A stretch of 64,000 nucleotides of DNA from Paramoeba atlantica. Taxonomy: Eukaryota > Discosea. Every line of letters starts with the position of its first letter. Position 1 is the first letter of the stretch. This document shows positions 55,496 through 64,000 of this stretch, in pieces. The stretch lies in NCBI GenBank assembly GCA_977017575.1, contig CDRNVI010000043.1, positions 62,001-126,000 on the forward strand, given 5' to 3'. The translations under genes were made by a program, and so were the position numbers. Below the pieces are notes generated by a model. It had not been told where the DNA came from. It searched no databases and was given only the letters and a program-made list of their open reading frames with translations.

Positions 55496-58400
55496 CTATG
55501 AAGGCGCCCTCTTCCCACCAGTTTTCGCAATCTTCCCGCACAGCTTGACTTTAGCCTCGGCGCCGCGCTTGGGTGCTGGATTGGTTTTCGTCTTTCCCTT
55601 TTCCAAGGTTCTATGTTTTCTCAGCTTTTCCAAGGATTTGTCGATTTGTGATGCGTTGGAATCATTACTTGTTTTTCTCTTTTTCTGCTCAGGCGGTCGA
55701 GGAACTTTTCGCGCTGCAATCAGTGCTAACCCATCTGCCTCCTCGTTCCATTTATTTCCTGAGTGACCCTTGACTTTGCACATATATATTGAGTACAAAT
55801 CATGTTTTAAGGACCGTAATTTTCCGTCTAACTGGGAGAACAAATCTCCATTTAAAACCCCCTTGTAACCAACGATTCGCCGCCGATATCGAAGATTGTG
55901 AAAGAAGTCCCATAGATAGTAAGAGTCTGTATGAAACAGACAAGCGCATGGTTTTGACGGCAGTTGGAGAAGGGCATGCTGAAAAGCTAAGATCTCTACT
56001 CGCTCAATAGTGTCTGATTCCAATGGTATGGATATCCGTGAGGGTTCGCATCGCGGTTTTAGAACTACGATACCTATGCCACTTCGAATCTCTTTCGTAT
56101 TTTTCATCGGCAGAACAGAGCCATCGGTATATATTTGTATGGCTTTATAGGCTGGAAAAGGCACATTTGATTCTTCAACGAACTGTAATTCTGAAGGACT
56201 TTTTTGTTTTTTAGCTTTGGCAAGAGCAGTTTTCCACTTTGCTGACCCAGTTTTTTCGTATTCTATGAGCGGTTCAAGTTCACGTCGCAATTTTTCTGTC
56301 AGACGATACCAGTGTTCACGGTCTGACGCAAATACCAATGCCTCTTCCAGTGTAATGTTAAGATCCTTGAAGCAAGCCTCGCTTGGAGATAAATTGCGTG
56401 CATTCGGGCGTTGTTTCCACTGTACAAGCTCTTGAAAATCACTGGAGTGCCTCAGCATGTGCCCGACGAGCTTGGCCCTCTGAACCTTGTGTATAGTAGA
56501 AAAGCGCTCAGTTTCAAGATACAGAGAAGCATTCGGGTAGCTCATTCCGTATTCATCTAATCTGTTGCATTGGCAAACTATTCTTCTCATGTTGTTAACT
56601 TCAACGTCAATTCTTCGGAGCATGGATTTTGAAATAGAAAGTGCACCTGTCCCAAAGTTTAGCACCGGATATACTATTGAATCGTAGAGGCGCAGCTTAG
56701 TCTCCGGGCTAAGTGGTGAAGACCAAATACCATTCATTCGAAAGAGAGATCCCCAAGCTAGTTTCAATCGATCTTTAACTGTAGATGTAAAATCATTTTC
56801 CTGCCGATGCCCTAAGTGTTTGTAAGACGTAACTTTCGGAATCATCCCCGAGAATTTGCTGTTCAGGCTCTCGCTGCTCATTTGAGATTTACCAAAAGTT
56901 AACCAGGCTGTCTTGTTTGCTCCGACGGCTAGTTTCAGATTAGCTTTGCGTGACTCTTCAGCTACATTGTCTATCATATTTGTCAAACCACTCTTCGTGT
57001 CACTAAATAACGCTATATCGTCCGCATACTCAATGTCACTCAGGCGCTTTTCATGAAGACCCCGCTTTCTTGTACCCCTAGAGCTGAGAAGAACCCCGTC
57101 TGATTTTCCATCTAGTGCTTTATTGAGAATTCTATCTAACACCATAACGAACAGATAAGGCGCCAATACATCACCTTGAAGTATTCCTGTAGTGATAGGG
57201 AAAGGTTTTGTGATTCCAATAGAAGTTCGTACAGTGCCTTTCAGCTCATCGTATATAGACATTATCATCTTAGAAAGACATGAACCTACTCGAAATGCAT
57301 GCAAACTAGCTTTAATAGCAGCGAACGATACCGAAGGAAATGCTTTAGCAAAGTCTATAAAAGCTACAGAAAGGCCTTGTCCTCTGAATGCTTTGGTTTT
57401 TATTTCGTTCATGATAATCTGAGCTCCAGAAGTCGCTCGGTTAGGTCGAAACCCATACTGGTTACCCCGAAGAGACTTTTCAATGTTGGGTCTAATGCGG
57501 GAGAGTATCATATGATTCATGAGCTTAACTACGCTATTTACTACGCATATAGGCCGCCAATTCTCAATGTTAGTGAGGTCTCCTTTCTTTGGGATGGGTA
57601 TTTGAAGAGTGTTGCGCCAGGCTTCCTCTGTGACTCCCGTTTCGTGTACCTGGTTGATTATATTCAGGAGATGCGATCTCAGATCAGGGTGGACCGCTAT
57701 AGCTTGAAGGGCTTCCATTGGTATTCCGTCACTTCCCGGTGTTTTTCCTCTTCTGAAATGTTCTAAAGATGTGCTTAACTCCTCGCTTGTAAATGCTGCA
57801 TCGGATATTGGTACTAACGGCGGCGGCAGCAGTTCAAAGCTAAGATTTGGATCTCCATCATCAGCGCCACTAAATTTCATGAAGTACGATCGAATTTCGT
57901 TAAGTTTATCATTTCGTGAGCTTCCGTTCGTGCTAAAGGTATCACGATATTGCCCGCATATCTTTCGAATCGTTCTCCATGGGTTTGAATGGTTTTTACG
58001 AAGCTGTTTTTCAATCTCCAAGCATTCGTCAGAAATAATCTCTTCAACTTCCGCTTTATTCTCCATTACGAGAGCGTTGAACACCTTTTTGTTTCTGCTC
58101 TTGTGATATAAACCGCGCAAATCATGTATTTTTGAGTCCTTTACAGCTTCTTTGTTCAAATTTCGTTTCGTCGGTTTTTTGAAAGTTTTTACAGCATTTT
58201 TCATATATTGTGCGAGAGCGCCCCATGATCGACAAGAGTTCGAGGTTGCTCGATATTGGTCGTGAACTTTATTGATGAAATTCTTCCTATCCTCACTATT
58301 TCGAAGAGAAATCCACGAGAGCTGATTCGTATTCGTTTTGGGATCACTGACTCGCCATTTAATTTTAATTCTGGCTATAACACAACAGTGAGTAGTAGGA

Positions 58401-59575
58401 ATGGGTGCCTTGATCACTTTGTGTCGTTGAATTGCCGATGCAAATCTGCTACAAATAAATATGTGATCTAACTGCCTTAAAGTTTTGTTTGGTAATTCGC
58501 ATGTCCATTTCCGACTACTTGGACAAAGACTGTGCGCAGACTTACAGTCTATAGAACAAGAAAGTCCTTTAAGACGGGCGGCCGCAATGGGATCTAGATC
58601 CTTATTTGTTATATGTGTCAAAGGTGCATTAAAGTCGCCCAGCACAATTAATGGGCGACGCGGGTTGCTTTCCCTTATTCTCAAGCAGCAACGTTCGAGT
58701 TCTCCGTAGAACTCCGTAACCTCGACGTCCTTAGAATCGCGTGTAGGAGAATATACGTTAATAACTGTTGCGACTCCTTCCTCCATCTCAAATTCACCCG
58801 ACATAATCCTTTCACTGATTTTAGATACCTTAGACAAGGGAAAAGTGCTGACGAATCCCATTCCATTGTATGCATCCTTTGCGCGCGCTGGAATGAGGTT
58901 CAAGTGAAACTCTGCGTTCCGATATTGTACTTTGCGGTGAAGGACATCCGACTTTTCAGAAGATGGGAATCTGAATCGCGTTTCCTGCAGGCCCAGAATA
59001 TTTATTCCCTTCAGACCAATGAAGGCAAGTACTTCGCAAAGGTGTCCGCACTTTCGTAGGCTAAACTCGTCTTCACCTTTCAGCTTAAGAGTAGTCACGT
59101 TCAAGGTTCCCACACTCAACATTCTCTTCACAGCGGGGCCCCCAGGGCCCACCAAGTCACGGAGAGCACGTTTGCCAGACTGTGCCCTGTATTTGCGAGA
59201 GCGCTTTTTGAAACGACGTCTACGCTTAGGCGCACAAACCCGAGCAGCACAGAGGACGATGTGAGGACTACATGGAGGGAACGGAAGCGTAAATCGCGAA
59301 CACTGAGCGTAGCGAACACGCCAGCGGCTCGGCACCCAACTCTCTACTACCCCCTCCCAAACACTGTAGTTCGATGAATCCGCGTACCTCCAAACCACCG
59401 CAAGCTTAGCGCCTAAACAAAGCAGTCGCATAATGTGTCCTAACGACCTCGCGCGGAGTTTAGCAGATTCCGTTCCACCCTTCGCAGGACGGAAAAGAAT
59501 CCCCCGATCAAGCTTGGAACACGCAAGAAGATTCATAATAGCAGTGGGCATGCGTGCACCGGAAGCATCCGCCAT
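55496..59575 (-). CDS. LINE-C3 polyprotein: APE endonuclease, reverse transcriptase, RNase H
   Basis: 1359 residues from ATG 59575. Residues 50-110 share the N-terminal domain of LINE-C1 (AKLAVVWRYADSSNYSVWEG); 115-137 are basic. APE from about 154: GTLNVTTLKLKGED, LGLQETRFRF (E198), VLGDFNAPLTHI, RKWTCELP, RQLDHIFICS. RT: GKTPGSDGIPMEAL, NWRPICVVN, GNQYGFRPNRATSGAQ, AFIDFAKAFPSVSF, GILQGDVLAPYLFVMVLD, EYADDIALFSDT (YADD near 848). RNase H: IYTDGSVL (D), ERVEILAFQHAL (E), LFHTDSYYLWDFF (D), KVKGHSGNKWNEEADG (H, D). All catalytic residues are present. The frame is also open upstream through the monomers into LINE-B, but this ATG matches the LINE-C1 start. Confidence 0.92.
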   Translation of the reverse strand: MADASGARMPTAIMNLLACSKLDRGILFRPAKGGTESAKLRARSLGHIMRLLCLGAKLAVVWRYADSSNYSVWEGVVESWVPSRWRVRYAQCSRFTLPFPPCSPHIVLCAARVCAPKRRRRFKKRSRKYRAQSGKRALRDLVGPGGPAVKRMLSVGTLNVTTLKLKGEDEFSLRKCGHLCEVLAFIGLKGINILGLQETRFRFPSSEKSDVLHRKVQYRNAEFHLNLIPARAKDAYNGMGFVSTFPLSKVSKISERIMSGEFEMEEGVATVINVYSPTRDSKDVEVTEFYGELERCCLRIRESNPRRPLIVLGDFNAPLTHITNKDLDPIAAARLKGLSCSIDCKSAHSLCPSSRKWTCELPNKTLRQLDHIFICSRFASAIQRHKVIKAPIPTTHCCVIARIKIKWRVSDPKTNTNQLSWISLRNSEDRKNFINKVHDQYRATSNSCRSWGALAQYMKNAVKTFKKPTKRNLNKEAVKDSKIHDLRGLYHKSRNKKVFNALVMENKAEVEEIISDECLEIEKQLRKNHSNPWRTIRKICGQYRDTFSTNGSSRNDKLNEIRSYFMKFSGADDGDPNLSFELLPPPLVPISDAAFTSEELSTSLEHFRRGKTPGSDGIPMEALQAIAVHPDLRSHLLNIINQVHETGVTEEAWRNTLQIPIPKKGDLTNIENWRPICVVNSVVKLMNHMILSRIRPNIEKSLRGNQYGFRPNRATSGAQIIMNEIKTKAFRGQGLSVAFIDFAKAFPSVSFAAIKASLHAFRVGSCLSKMIMSIYDELKGTVRTSIGITKPFPITTGILQGDVLAPYLFVMVLDRILNKALDGKSDGVLLSSRGTRKRGLHEKRLSDIEYADDIALFSDTKSGLTNMIDNVAEESRKANLKLAVGANKTAWLTFGKSQMSSESLNSKFSGMIPKVTSYKHLGHRQENDFTSTVKDRLKLAWGSLFRMNGIWSSPLSPETKLRLYDSIVYPVLNFGTGALSISKSMLRRIDVEVNNMRRIVCQCNRLDEYGMSYPNASLYLETERFSTIHKVQRAKLVGHMLRHSSDFQELVQWKQRPNARNLSPSEACFKDLNITLEEALVFASDREHWYRLTEKLRRELEPLIEYEKTGSAKWKTALAKAKKQKSPSELQFVEESNVPFPAYKAIQIYTDGSVLPMKNTKEIRSGIGIVVLKPRCEPSRISIPLESDTIERVEILAFQHALLQLPSKPCACLFHTDSYYLWDFFHNLRYRRRIVGYKGVLNGDLFSQLDGKLRSLKHDLYSIYMCKVKGHSGNKWNEEADGLALIAARKVPRPPEQKKRKTSNDSNASQIDKSLEKLRKHRTLEKGKTKTNPAPKRGAEAKVKLCGKIAKTGGKRAPS

Positions 59576-59588
59576 TTTGCAAATAAAT

Positions 59589-60391
59589 TTACAAAAAACT
59601 TGATCTTTACAAAAAACTTGATCTTTACAAAAAACTTGATCTTTACAAAAAACTTGATCTTTACAAAAAACTTGATCTTTACAAAAAACTTGATCTTTAC
59701 AAAAAACTTGATCTTTACAAAAAACTTGATCTTTACAAAAAACTTGATCTTTACAAAAAACTTGATCTTTACAAAAAACTTGATCTTTACAAAAAACTTG
59801 ATCTTTACAAAAAACTTGATCTTTACAAAAAACTTGATCTTTACAAAAAACTTGATCTTTACAAAAAACTTGATCTTTACAAAAAACTTGATCTTTACAA
59901 AAAACTTGATCTTTACAAAAAACTTGATCTTTACAAAAAACTTGATCTTTACAAAAAACTTGATCTTTACAAAAAACTTGATCTTTACAAAAAACTTGAT
60001 CTTTACAAAAAACTTGATCTTTACAAAAAACTTGATCTTTACAAAAAACTTGATCTTTACAAAAAACTTGATCTTTACAAAAAACTTGATCTTTACAAAA
60101 AACTTGATCTTTACAAAAAACTTGATCTTTACAAAAAACTTGATCTTTACAAAAAACTTGATCTTTACAAAAAACTTGATCTTTACAAAAAACTTGATCT
60201 TTACAAAAAACTTGATCTTTACAAAAAACTTGATCTTTACAAAAAACTTGATCTTTACAAAAAACTTGATCTTTACAAAAAACTTGATCTTTACAAAAAA
60301 CTTGATCTTTACAAAAAACTTGATCTTTACAAAAAACTTGATCTTTACAAAAAACTTGATCTTTACAAAAAACTTGATCTTTACAAAAAAA
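59589..60391 (-). repeat. LINE-C3 5' monomer array, 18 bp x about 44
   Basis: Virtually perfect repeats of TTACAAAAAACTTGATCT (plus strand). No variant unit is seen except at the last. The coding strand monomer TTTTTTGTAAAGATCAAG matches the LINE-C consensus. Being 6 codons long, the array stays open (FCKDQV repeated). Tandem 5' monomers act as promoters in mouse L1; a similar role is possible here but not shown. Confidence 0.85.
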
Positions 60392-60395
60392 CTGA

Positions 60396-61249
60396 GGATA
60401 TCCTCTCAGGATTGATCTAAAGATTGCTATGACGTGAGCGGCAAACGTGGGGTCGATGTGGGCGAGTGGGGGAAGAGGCTCCAAGTCGCATCCCGTGTCA
60501 CAATCTTGTGTTTCTTCGATATCCAAAAATGGCGTTTGTGTCACAATACGGTTGAGCTTTACCACCCGTAATCGGAAGATGTTAATCTTGTGAGATGCAG
60601 GTAGATATAGAAATCCTGATGGACCTGGCTGATGCTGCGGTGTGTAGGAAATCTTTACCCTGATTGCACCTTTTCTAGAATGTCACGTAACAACTTCTCC
60701 AATCGACTGATAAATCTCACTGCTGTGGCGGAATTTCCAATGTAGCTCGCAAGTAGTTCCTTTTCCCCAGTCGTTGATTATCTTTAGTATTTGATCCGGA
60801 GCTTTCATTGTTTCTTCGTCGACCTCGGCCACCCGATCGTCCTCCGAGATGTCTGATCCTGATGCAGATGAGCTCTCCGATCCTTCGTCATGTGACATGT
60901 CCGCTTGTCCGAGGTTCGCCTTCGTTAGATCAGAGCTACGGAGTATCACTTTTACCTTTTTCGGAGTTTTCTTCAGTCGTGTCTCTTTTCTGATCTTAAT
61001 TTTCAAGGATGACTCTCCAGTTTGACTTCTTCGTAGAATTTCATTTCTCCGAACACTGGCAAAAGCGGTTTCCTCGTCTTTCGTGTTGTGGCGGCCGTGG
61101 TCTGACGTTGGGTTTTTCTCGATGCTTTGCGCTTTGTGTTCCATCTTCTTTTGCCAGTTGAGGGGAATATGCTGTGGAATGGGGGTTGTGTACATGAGGT
61201 CGTCGTACGTGCTAGCGTCTTGGATGAGTTTCTTGTTTGCCTCAAATCC
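60396..61249 (-). pseudogene. LINE-B N-terminal fragment, right flank of LINE-C3
   Basis: Almost identical to 27503-28351: FEANKKLIQDASTYDDLMYT, KKTPKKVKVILRSSDLTK, SESSSASGSDISEDD, GTTCELHWKFRHSSEIYQS. One codon is changed to a stop near 60685 (TCACGTAAC for TCGCGTAAC on the plus strand). The 5' end is cut at 61249 by the plus-strand LINE-B. Confidence 0.8.
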
Positions 61250-61263
61250 AATCGAATCCGCAA

Positions 61264-62940
61264 ATGGGAAATGAGAAATCTGGACCTGCTGACAACAGTG
61301 GTATCGATCGCCTCGAGACATCGGCAAACACAGATTCAGCTAACTCACCGGAAACAGGCTCATCACAAGCAAATCAATCGCCGCAGGCAATATCGTCACA
61401 CGTAAATCAAGAAACTGGAAAATCTGAACTTGTTGACATCATTGAAGTCGATCGCTTCAACCCACCAGTCAACACATATTCCGCTAATTCGTCGATTACA
61501 CCCTCCCCACAAACAAATCAATCACCGCAGGTAATATCGCCACAAACATATCAAGTCTCGCCGGATTCTCGTGACTTCTACGACTGCCGCTCTCCCTCAC
61601 CGGAGTCTCCAACAACCAAAAAGAACGTAACACACAACTCGATCCACACTCCATCCACAGCGCAAGAAATTTCCAATGCGTATGTTTCAATTACGTCGAA
61701 TGACGGAAATTCACGAGGAATCAGCTACGTTGGAGACAACATCGGCTATAGCACAGAAGAGATAAACAAAATACTGACAACGACTGACCCTGTTTCTCAA
61801 TTTCCGATTCCACCAGATGAAATCCAAAGACATCTACAAGACATAAAAACAGGAACGATCTGTACTGTAGCGTGGACGTTTGACAGGCAGGAAGAAATGA
61901 ACATCGCGCTCGGAAAGGTCACAAGAACGTATTCTCGAAAAGGAACTCGAAAATTGTTCATACAGTACACCGGAGTGCACGGACATCAAGTTGGAGAAGA
62001 ATTCTCTGGATCGTTGCCGAGCCAAGAAAGTGTAAGAATCTATAAAATTCTCTGGCATCGTGCTCCGCCTCCCATTGATGGCATTGAACCGAAGAACAGT
62101 GAACTCGAAATGTTGCATCATCCAATGGGGGAAATAAACACATTTTGGTCGGATGAAGATACTGATTTTCAACCCATACCCACAGCGCGCACTCTCACCC
62201 CTGAAATAATACCGTGCGTGACGGCAACATACCGCAACATAGTACGCGATTACGGAGACAGCAACTACGATCAGCGCAATCAGATATGGCATAGAATCCT
62301 GTCAGCTATGAAACTCTCACTAGCGAACGTACGACAAATGAGTGAGCGACAAAGACGACGGAGACCATTGCCGGAAACGAATGAAACGAGTTCAGAAAAT
62401 ACGAACACGACTGACGACACACGCGCCATCAAGCGAGCGACGAAACTGGTCCTTGAAGGCTGCGTGTCAAAGGCTGCGAAAGTACTGGACAGAAAGTTCA
62501 AACCAAACACCTTGACCAATCAAGAAACGTTAGGAAAACTAGAGCTCCTTCATCCACAGAAAGCCTGCACTTTTACAGTCCCCAATGACGCTCCCATTAT
62601 TGTGGGAATATCCACTAATGAACTTCGAGAAGCAGGCAGAAGACTAGCGAAAGGCGTTAGCCCCGGTCCGACGGGAACAACAGATGGTATAATTCGAATC
62701 CTATTGGACGATGAAGTGTGTTGTCTAAACTTGTGTCATATGATCGCGGACTTGATAAACGGATTTGTCTCTAAAGAAGTCCGAACACGAATTAATCGCG
62801 CTCGTCTAGTGGCAATTCCGAAACCGGATGGAGGCGTCAGGCCAGTCGCGATGGGTGAAGTTCTTGGAAAGCTAGCTGGGATTACATTACTGCAACGCTA
62901 CGAAGCCACCTTAGGATGTCTATTCGAGCCAATGCAGTAA
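61264..62940 (+). CDS. LINE-B polyprotein, N-terminal half
   Basis: Open to TAA 62938-62940. The Ser/Pro/Gln/Asn-rich N-terminus contains an internal duplication (TDSANSPETGSSQANQSPQAIS and TYSANSSITPSPQTNQSPQVIS-like). Then come the conserved blocks ICTVAWTFDRQEEMNIALGK, DFQPIPTARTLTPEIIPC and RILSAMKLSLANVRQMSERQ. RT begins with GVSPGPTGTTDGIIRIL and RPVAMGEVLGKLAGITLLQR. The stop after FEPMQ interrupts the RT before motif A; homologues read FQRGVLHK there. The true initiator is not identifiable. Confidence 0.8.
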   Translation: MGNEKSGPADNSGIDRLETSANTDSANSPETGSSQANQSPQAISSHVNQETGKSELVDIIEVDRFNPPVNTYSANSSITPSPQTNQSPQVISPQTYQVSPDSRDFYDCRSPSPESPTTKKNVTHNSIHTPSTAQEISNAYVSITSNDGNSRGISYVGDNIGYSTEEINKILTTTDPVSQFPIPPDEIQRHLQDIKTGTICTVAWTFDRQEEMNIALGKVTRTYSRKGTRKLFIQYTGVHGHQVGEEFSGSLPSQESVRIYKILWHRAPPPIDGIEPKNSELEMLHHPMGEINTFWSDEDTDFQPIPTARTLTPEIIPCVTATYRNIVRDYGDSNYDQRNQIWHRILSAMKLSLANVRQMSERQRRRRPLPETNETSSENTNTTDDTRAIKRATKLVLEGCVSKAAKVLDRKFKPNTLTNQETLGKLELLHPQKACTFTVPNDAPIIVGISTNELREAGRRLAKGVSPGPTGTTDGIIRILLDDEVCCLNLCHMIADLINGFVSKEVRTRINRARLVAIPKPDGGVRPVAMGEVLGKLAGITLLQRYEATLGCLFEPMQ

Positions 62941-63690
62941 GGCATATTATCCAAAGCTGGCTGCGAAAAAATCGTTCACAAGCTACATGAAAAATACACA
63001 AGTGGACATTGCATCTTAACGGTCGATATAAAGAACGCATTCAATTCACCCAGTCGAGATGACATAGCGAAACACGTATTCGGAATGAGCACCCTCCGCC
63101 CCTTTCAGCGTTTCTTTGCTATGGAATATTCTGAGGCATCTGAAATGCTGTACTACGGACATGGAGGCAAATTGGAAGGTATCGTTTCTAGCACTGCCGG
63201 GGTACGCCAAGGTTCACCATTGGCTACTCTATATTTCTGCGCATTCTTGCAGCCGATATTGGAAACGCTGTCAATGGAGTTCCCGACCATTGAAATCTCT
63301 GCGTTCATCGATGACATAACGCTCGTATCAACGGATCCAGACCAATTAGAAAAAGCCTTTATACGACTGCAAGCTTTAATGTCGGAACGTCAATTGAACT
63401 TCTCACTGCAAAAGTGCGTGTGGTTTGGAGGACAAACACGACATGCGATACCCGCCAAACTAGCATCGCTCGGTCTTGCAGAGGAGACAACTGTTACGAA
63501 GATCCTAGGTGCTTATGTTGGAGAAGATGAAACCATTAGTGAACAATTACTCAAAAAGTTGCAAAAACACGATGACATCTTCCGACGGCTTAAGAAAATG
63601 GGCCTCAGCAACGTCTCACTTAATATACTGACGCGTTGTGTTAATGTACGACAGCAGTATCTGATGAGAGTTCTAAAAGTTTACGAAAAG
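62941..63690 (+). pseudogene. LINE-B RT continuation after the stop
   Basis: Same frame family: ILSKAGCEKIVHKLHEKYTS, CILTVDIKNAFNSPSRDD (motif A), GVRQGSPLATLYFCAFLQPI (motif B), AFIDDITLVSTDP (motif C), ILGAYVGEDETISEQLLKKL and DIFRRLKKMGLSNVSLNILT. It ends near RQQYLMRVLK, where other copies continue to the endonuclease. Confidence 0.8.
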
Positions 63691-64000
63691 AATTGTACAA
63701 TGGAAATTTTGATTTCTGAGAATTATATTTACGTTAGTTGGCCGACGGGCATTGTACGTTTGTTATTCATAAACTAGTTTATATAGTGACACAAAGCATT
63801 ATACAGTGAACTGGTAATAGAGCGCGTTTTTATCCTTTGAAACTTTTTTATGCCTCCGTCGCCGCGTAGCTCCATAGAGGCACGGAGAAGCGTGTCCCGT
63901 GAACCTTCAGTGGTACCAGACAACCCCATGAGTAGAGAAGAGTTGGCCGTGGTGAAGACGAGAGTTTGTGAGCAACTGCTTCTTTCCCGCGATCAGAATC
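63691..64000 (+). mobile_element. DIRS-3: 5' end of a third YR-type element (fossil, cut by window edge)
   Basis: After about 160 bp of leader, an ORF from ATG 63851 encodes MPPSPRSSIEARRSVSREPS, then NPMSREELAVVKTRVCEQLL, resembling MSPDELKKVICKVTSLL of the DIRS-1 Gag. It interrupts LINE-B, as DIRS-1 and DIRS-2 do. Only the start is visible, so family assignment is tentative. Confidence 0.45.

Larger units (their letters stand above)
55290..60395 (-). mobile_element. LINE-C3, complete ingi-like non-LTR retrotransposon
   Basis: 5.1 kb flanked by GGATATCCTC (55280-55289 and 60396-60405), inserted in LINE-B. On the minus strand: about 44 tandem 18-bp monomers, one intact ORF (59575-55496), a 200-bp 3' UTR, the hairpin CCGACATATGTCGG and a tail of TTTTGGATTGGATTGGATTGG-like repeats. 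Intact ORF, uniform monomers and clean target duplication all point to a recent insertion; it may be active. Confidence 0.9.
61250..63690 (+). mobile_element. LINE-B copy (plus), N-terminal and RT part
   Basis: LINE-B sequence from the N-terminal region to just after the RT, where homology stops near 63690 and a third YR element appears to begin. It is joined head-to-head to the minus-strand fragment at 61249; the two are different LINE-B lineages, so this is a collision junction. Confidence 0.75.

Noticed and set aside
59600-60415. A 271-aa repeat protein on the plus strand (FTKNLI units)
   Set aside because: It is only the reverse reading of the 18-bp monomer array, which has no stop in several frames.
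61249-61260. Twin-priming at the junction near 61249
   Set aside because: The minus and plus parts belong to different LINE-B lineages (about half-identical proteins), so they cannot come from one RNA.
1-64000. Host protein-coding genes, rRNA or snRNA genes
   Set aside because: None recognised; every long ORF is explained by a mobile element or repeat, apart from the unassigned fragment at 53584-53941.

Overview
Organism. The window is eukaryotic and repeat-dominated, with no convincing host gene. The best clue to the host is a leader of up to 39 nt that recurs seven times. It is built from AACGATAAAG, GATACAGTTTCTGTAC and a TTGTTG end, and has the length and ACAGTTTCTGTAC core of the trans-spliced leader (SL) of kinetoplastids and diplonemids. 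The mobile elements fit that group: CRE/SLACS-like LINEs with a restriction-like endonuclease, ingi/L1Tc-like LINEs (APE + RT + RNase H) and VIPER/DIRS-like tyrosine-recombinase (YR) retrotransposons. I infer a euglenozoan (diplonemid or free-living kinetoplastid) with a bloated genome; this rests on pattern recognition, not a search.

Layout. 1-6444: three head-to-tail copies of LINE-A (CRE-like), the third full length with a 1200-aa ORF and an SL at its 5' end. 6445-13015: pieces of LINE-B (a second CRE-like family) carrying DIRS-1 at 8078-12437. 13016-20746: DIRS-2, a YR element with split direct repeats (A1...B1 A2 B2), filled with nested insertions: an SL-to-poly(A) copy of itself, two LINE-D 3' ends and an SL-headed SINE-like unit. 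20747-28755: LINE-B copies in both orientations, one split by a palindrome-ended DNA transposon (P). 28545-35093: two near-identical 2.3-kb blocks, with three copies of a hairpin-ended repeat (X). 35093-45290: three ingi-like LINE-C copies, two of them broken by an X element or a tRNA-derived SINE (SINE-Y). 45591-46982: a mariner transposon. 47020-48130: a CACGTG-rich minisatellite. 48121-53583: a LINE-A relic, SINE-Y copies, an SL-headed LINE-B relic and a Helitron-like fragment. 54093-55205: decayed X repeats and a short tandem array. 55290-60395: LINE-C3, with an intact 1359-aa ORF and about 44 tandem 18-bp monomers at its 5' end, inserted in a LINE-B copy. 61250-63690: another LINE-B copy, followed by the 5' end of a third YR element at the window edge.

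How the parts interact. Transcripts of several element classes appear to receive the SL and then be reverse-transcribed into the genome, leaving SL-to-poly(A) copies. An unspliced leader with its AG acceptor (13018-13194) lies next to its SL-spliced copy (13338-13376 onward). SL sequence also lies exactly at head-to-head LINE-B junctions, as expected from twin-priming on SL-capped RNA. SINE-Y and LINE-C share a small hairpin plus a TTGGA-rich 3' tail, suggesting a SINE/LINE pair.
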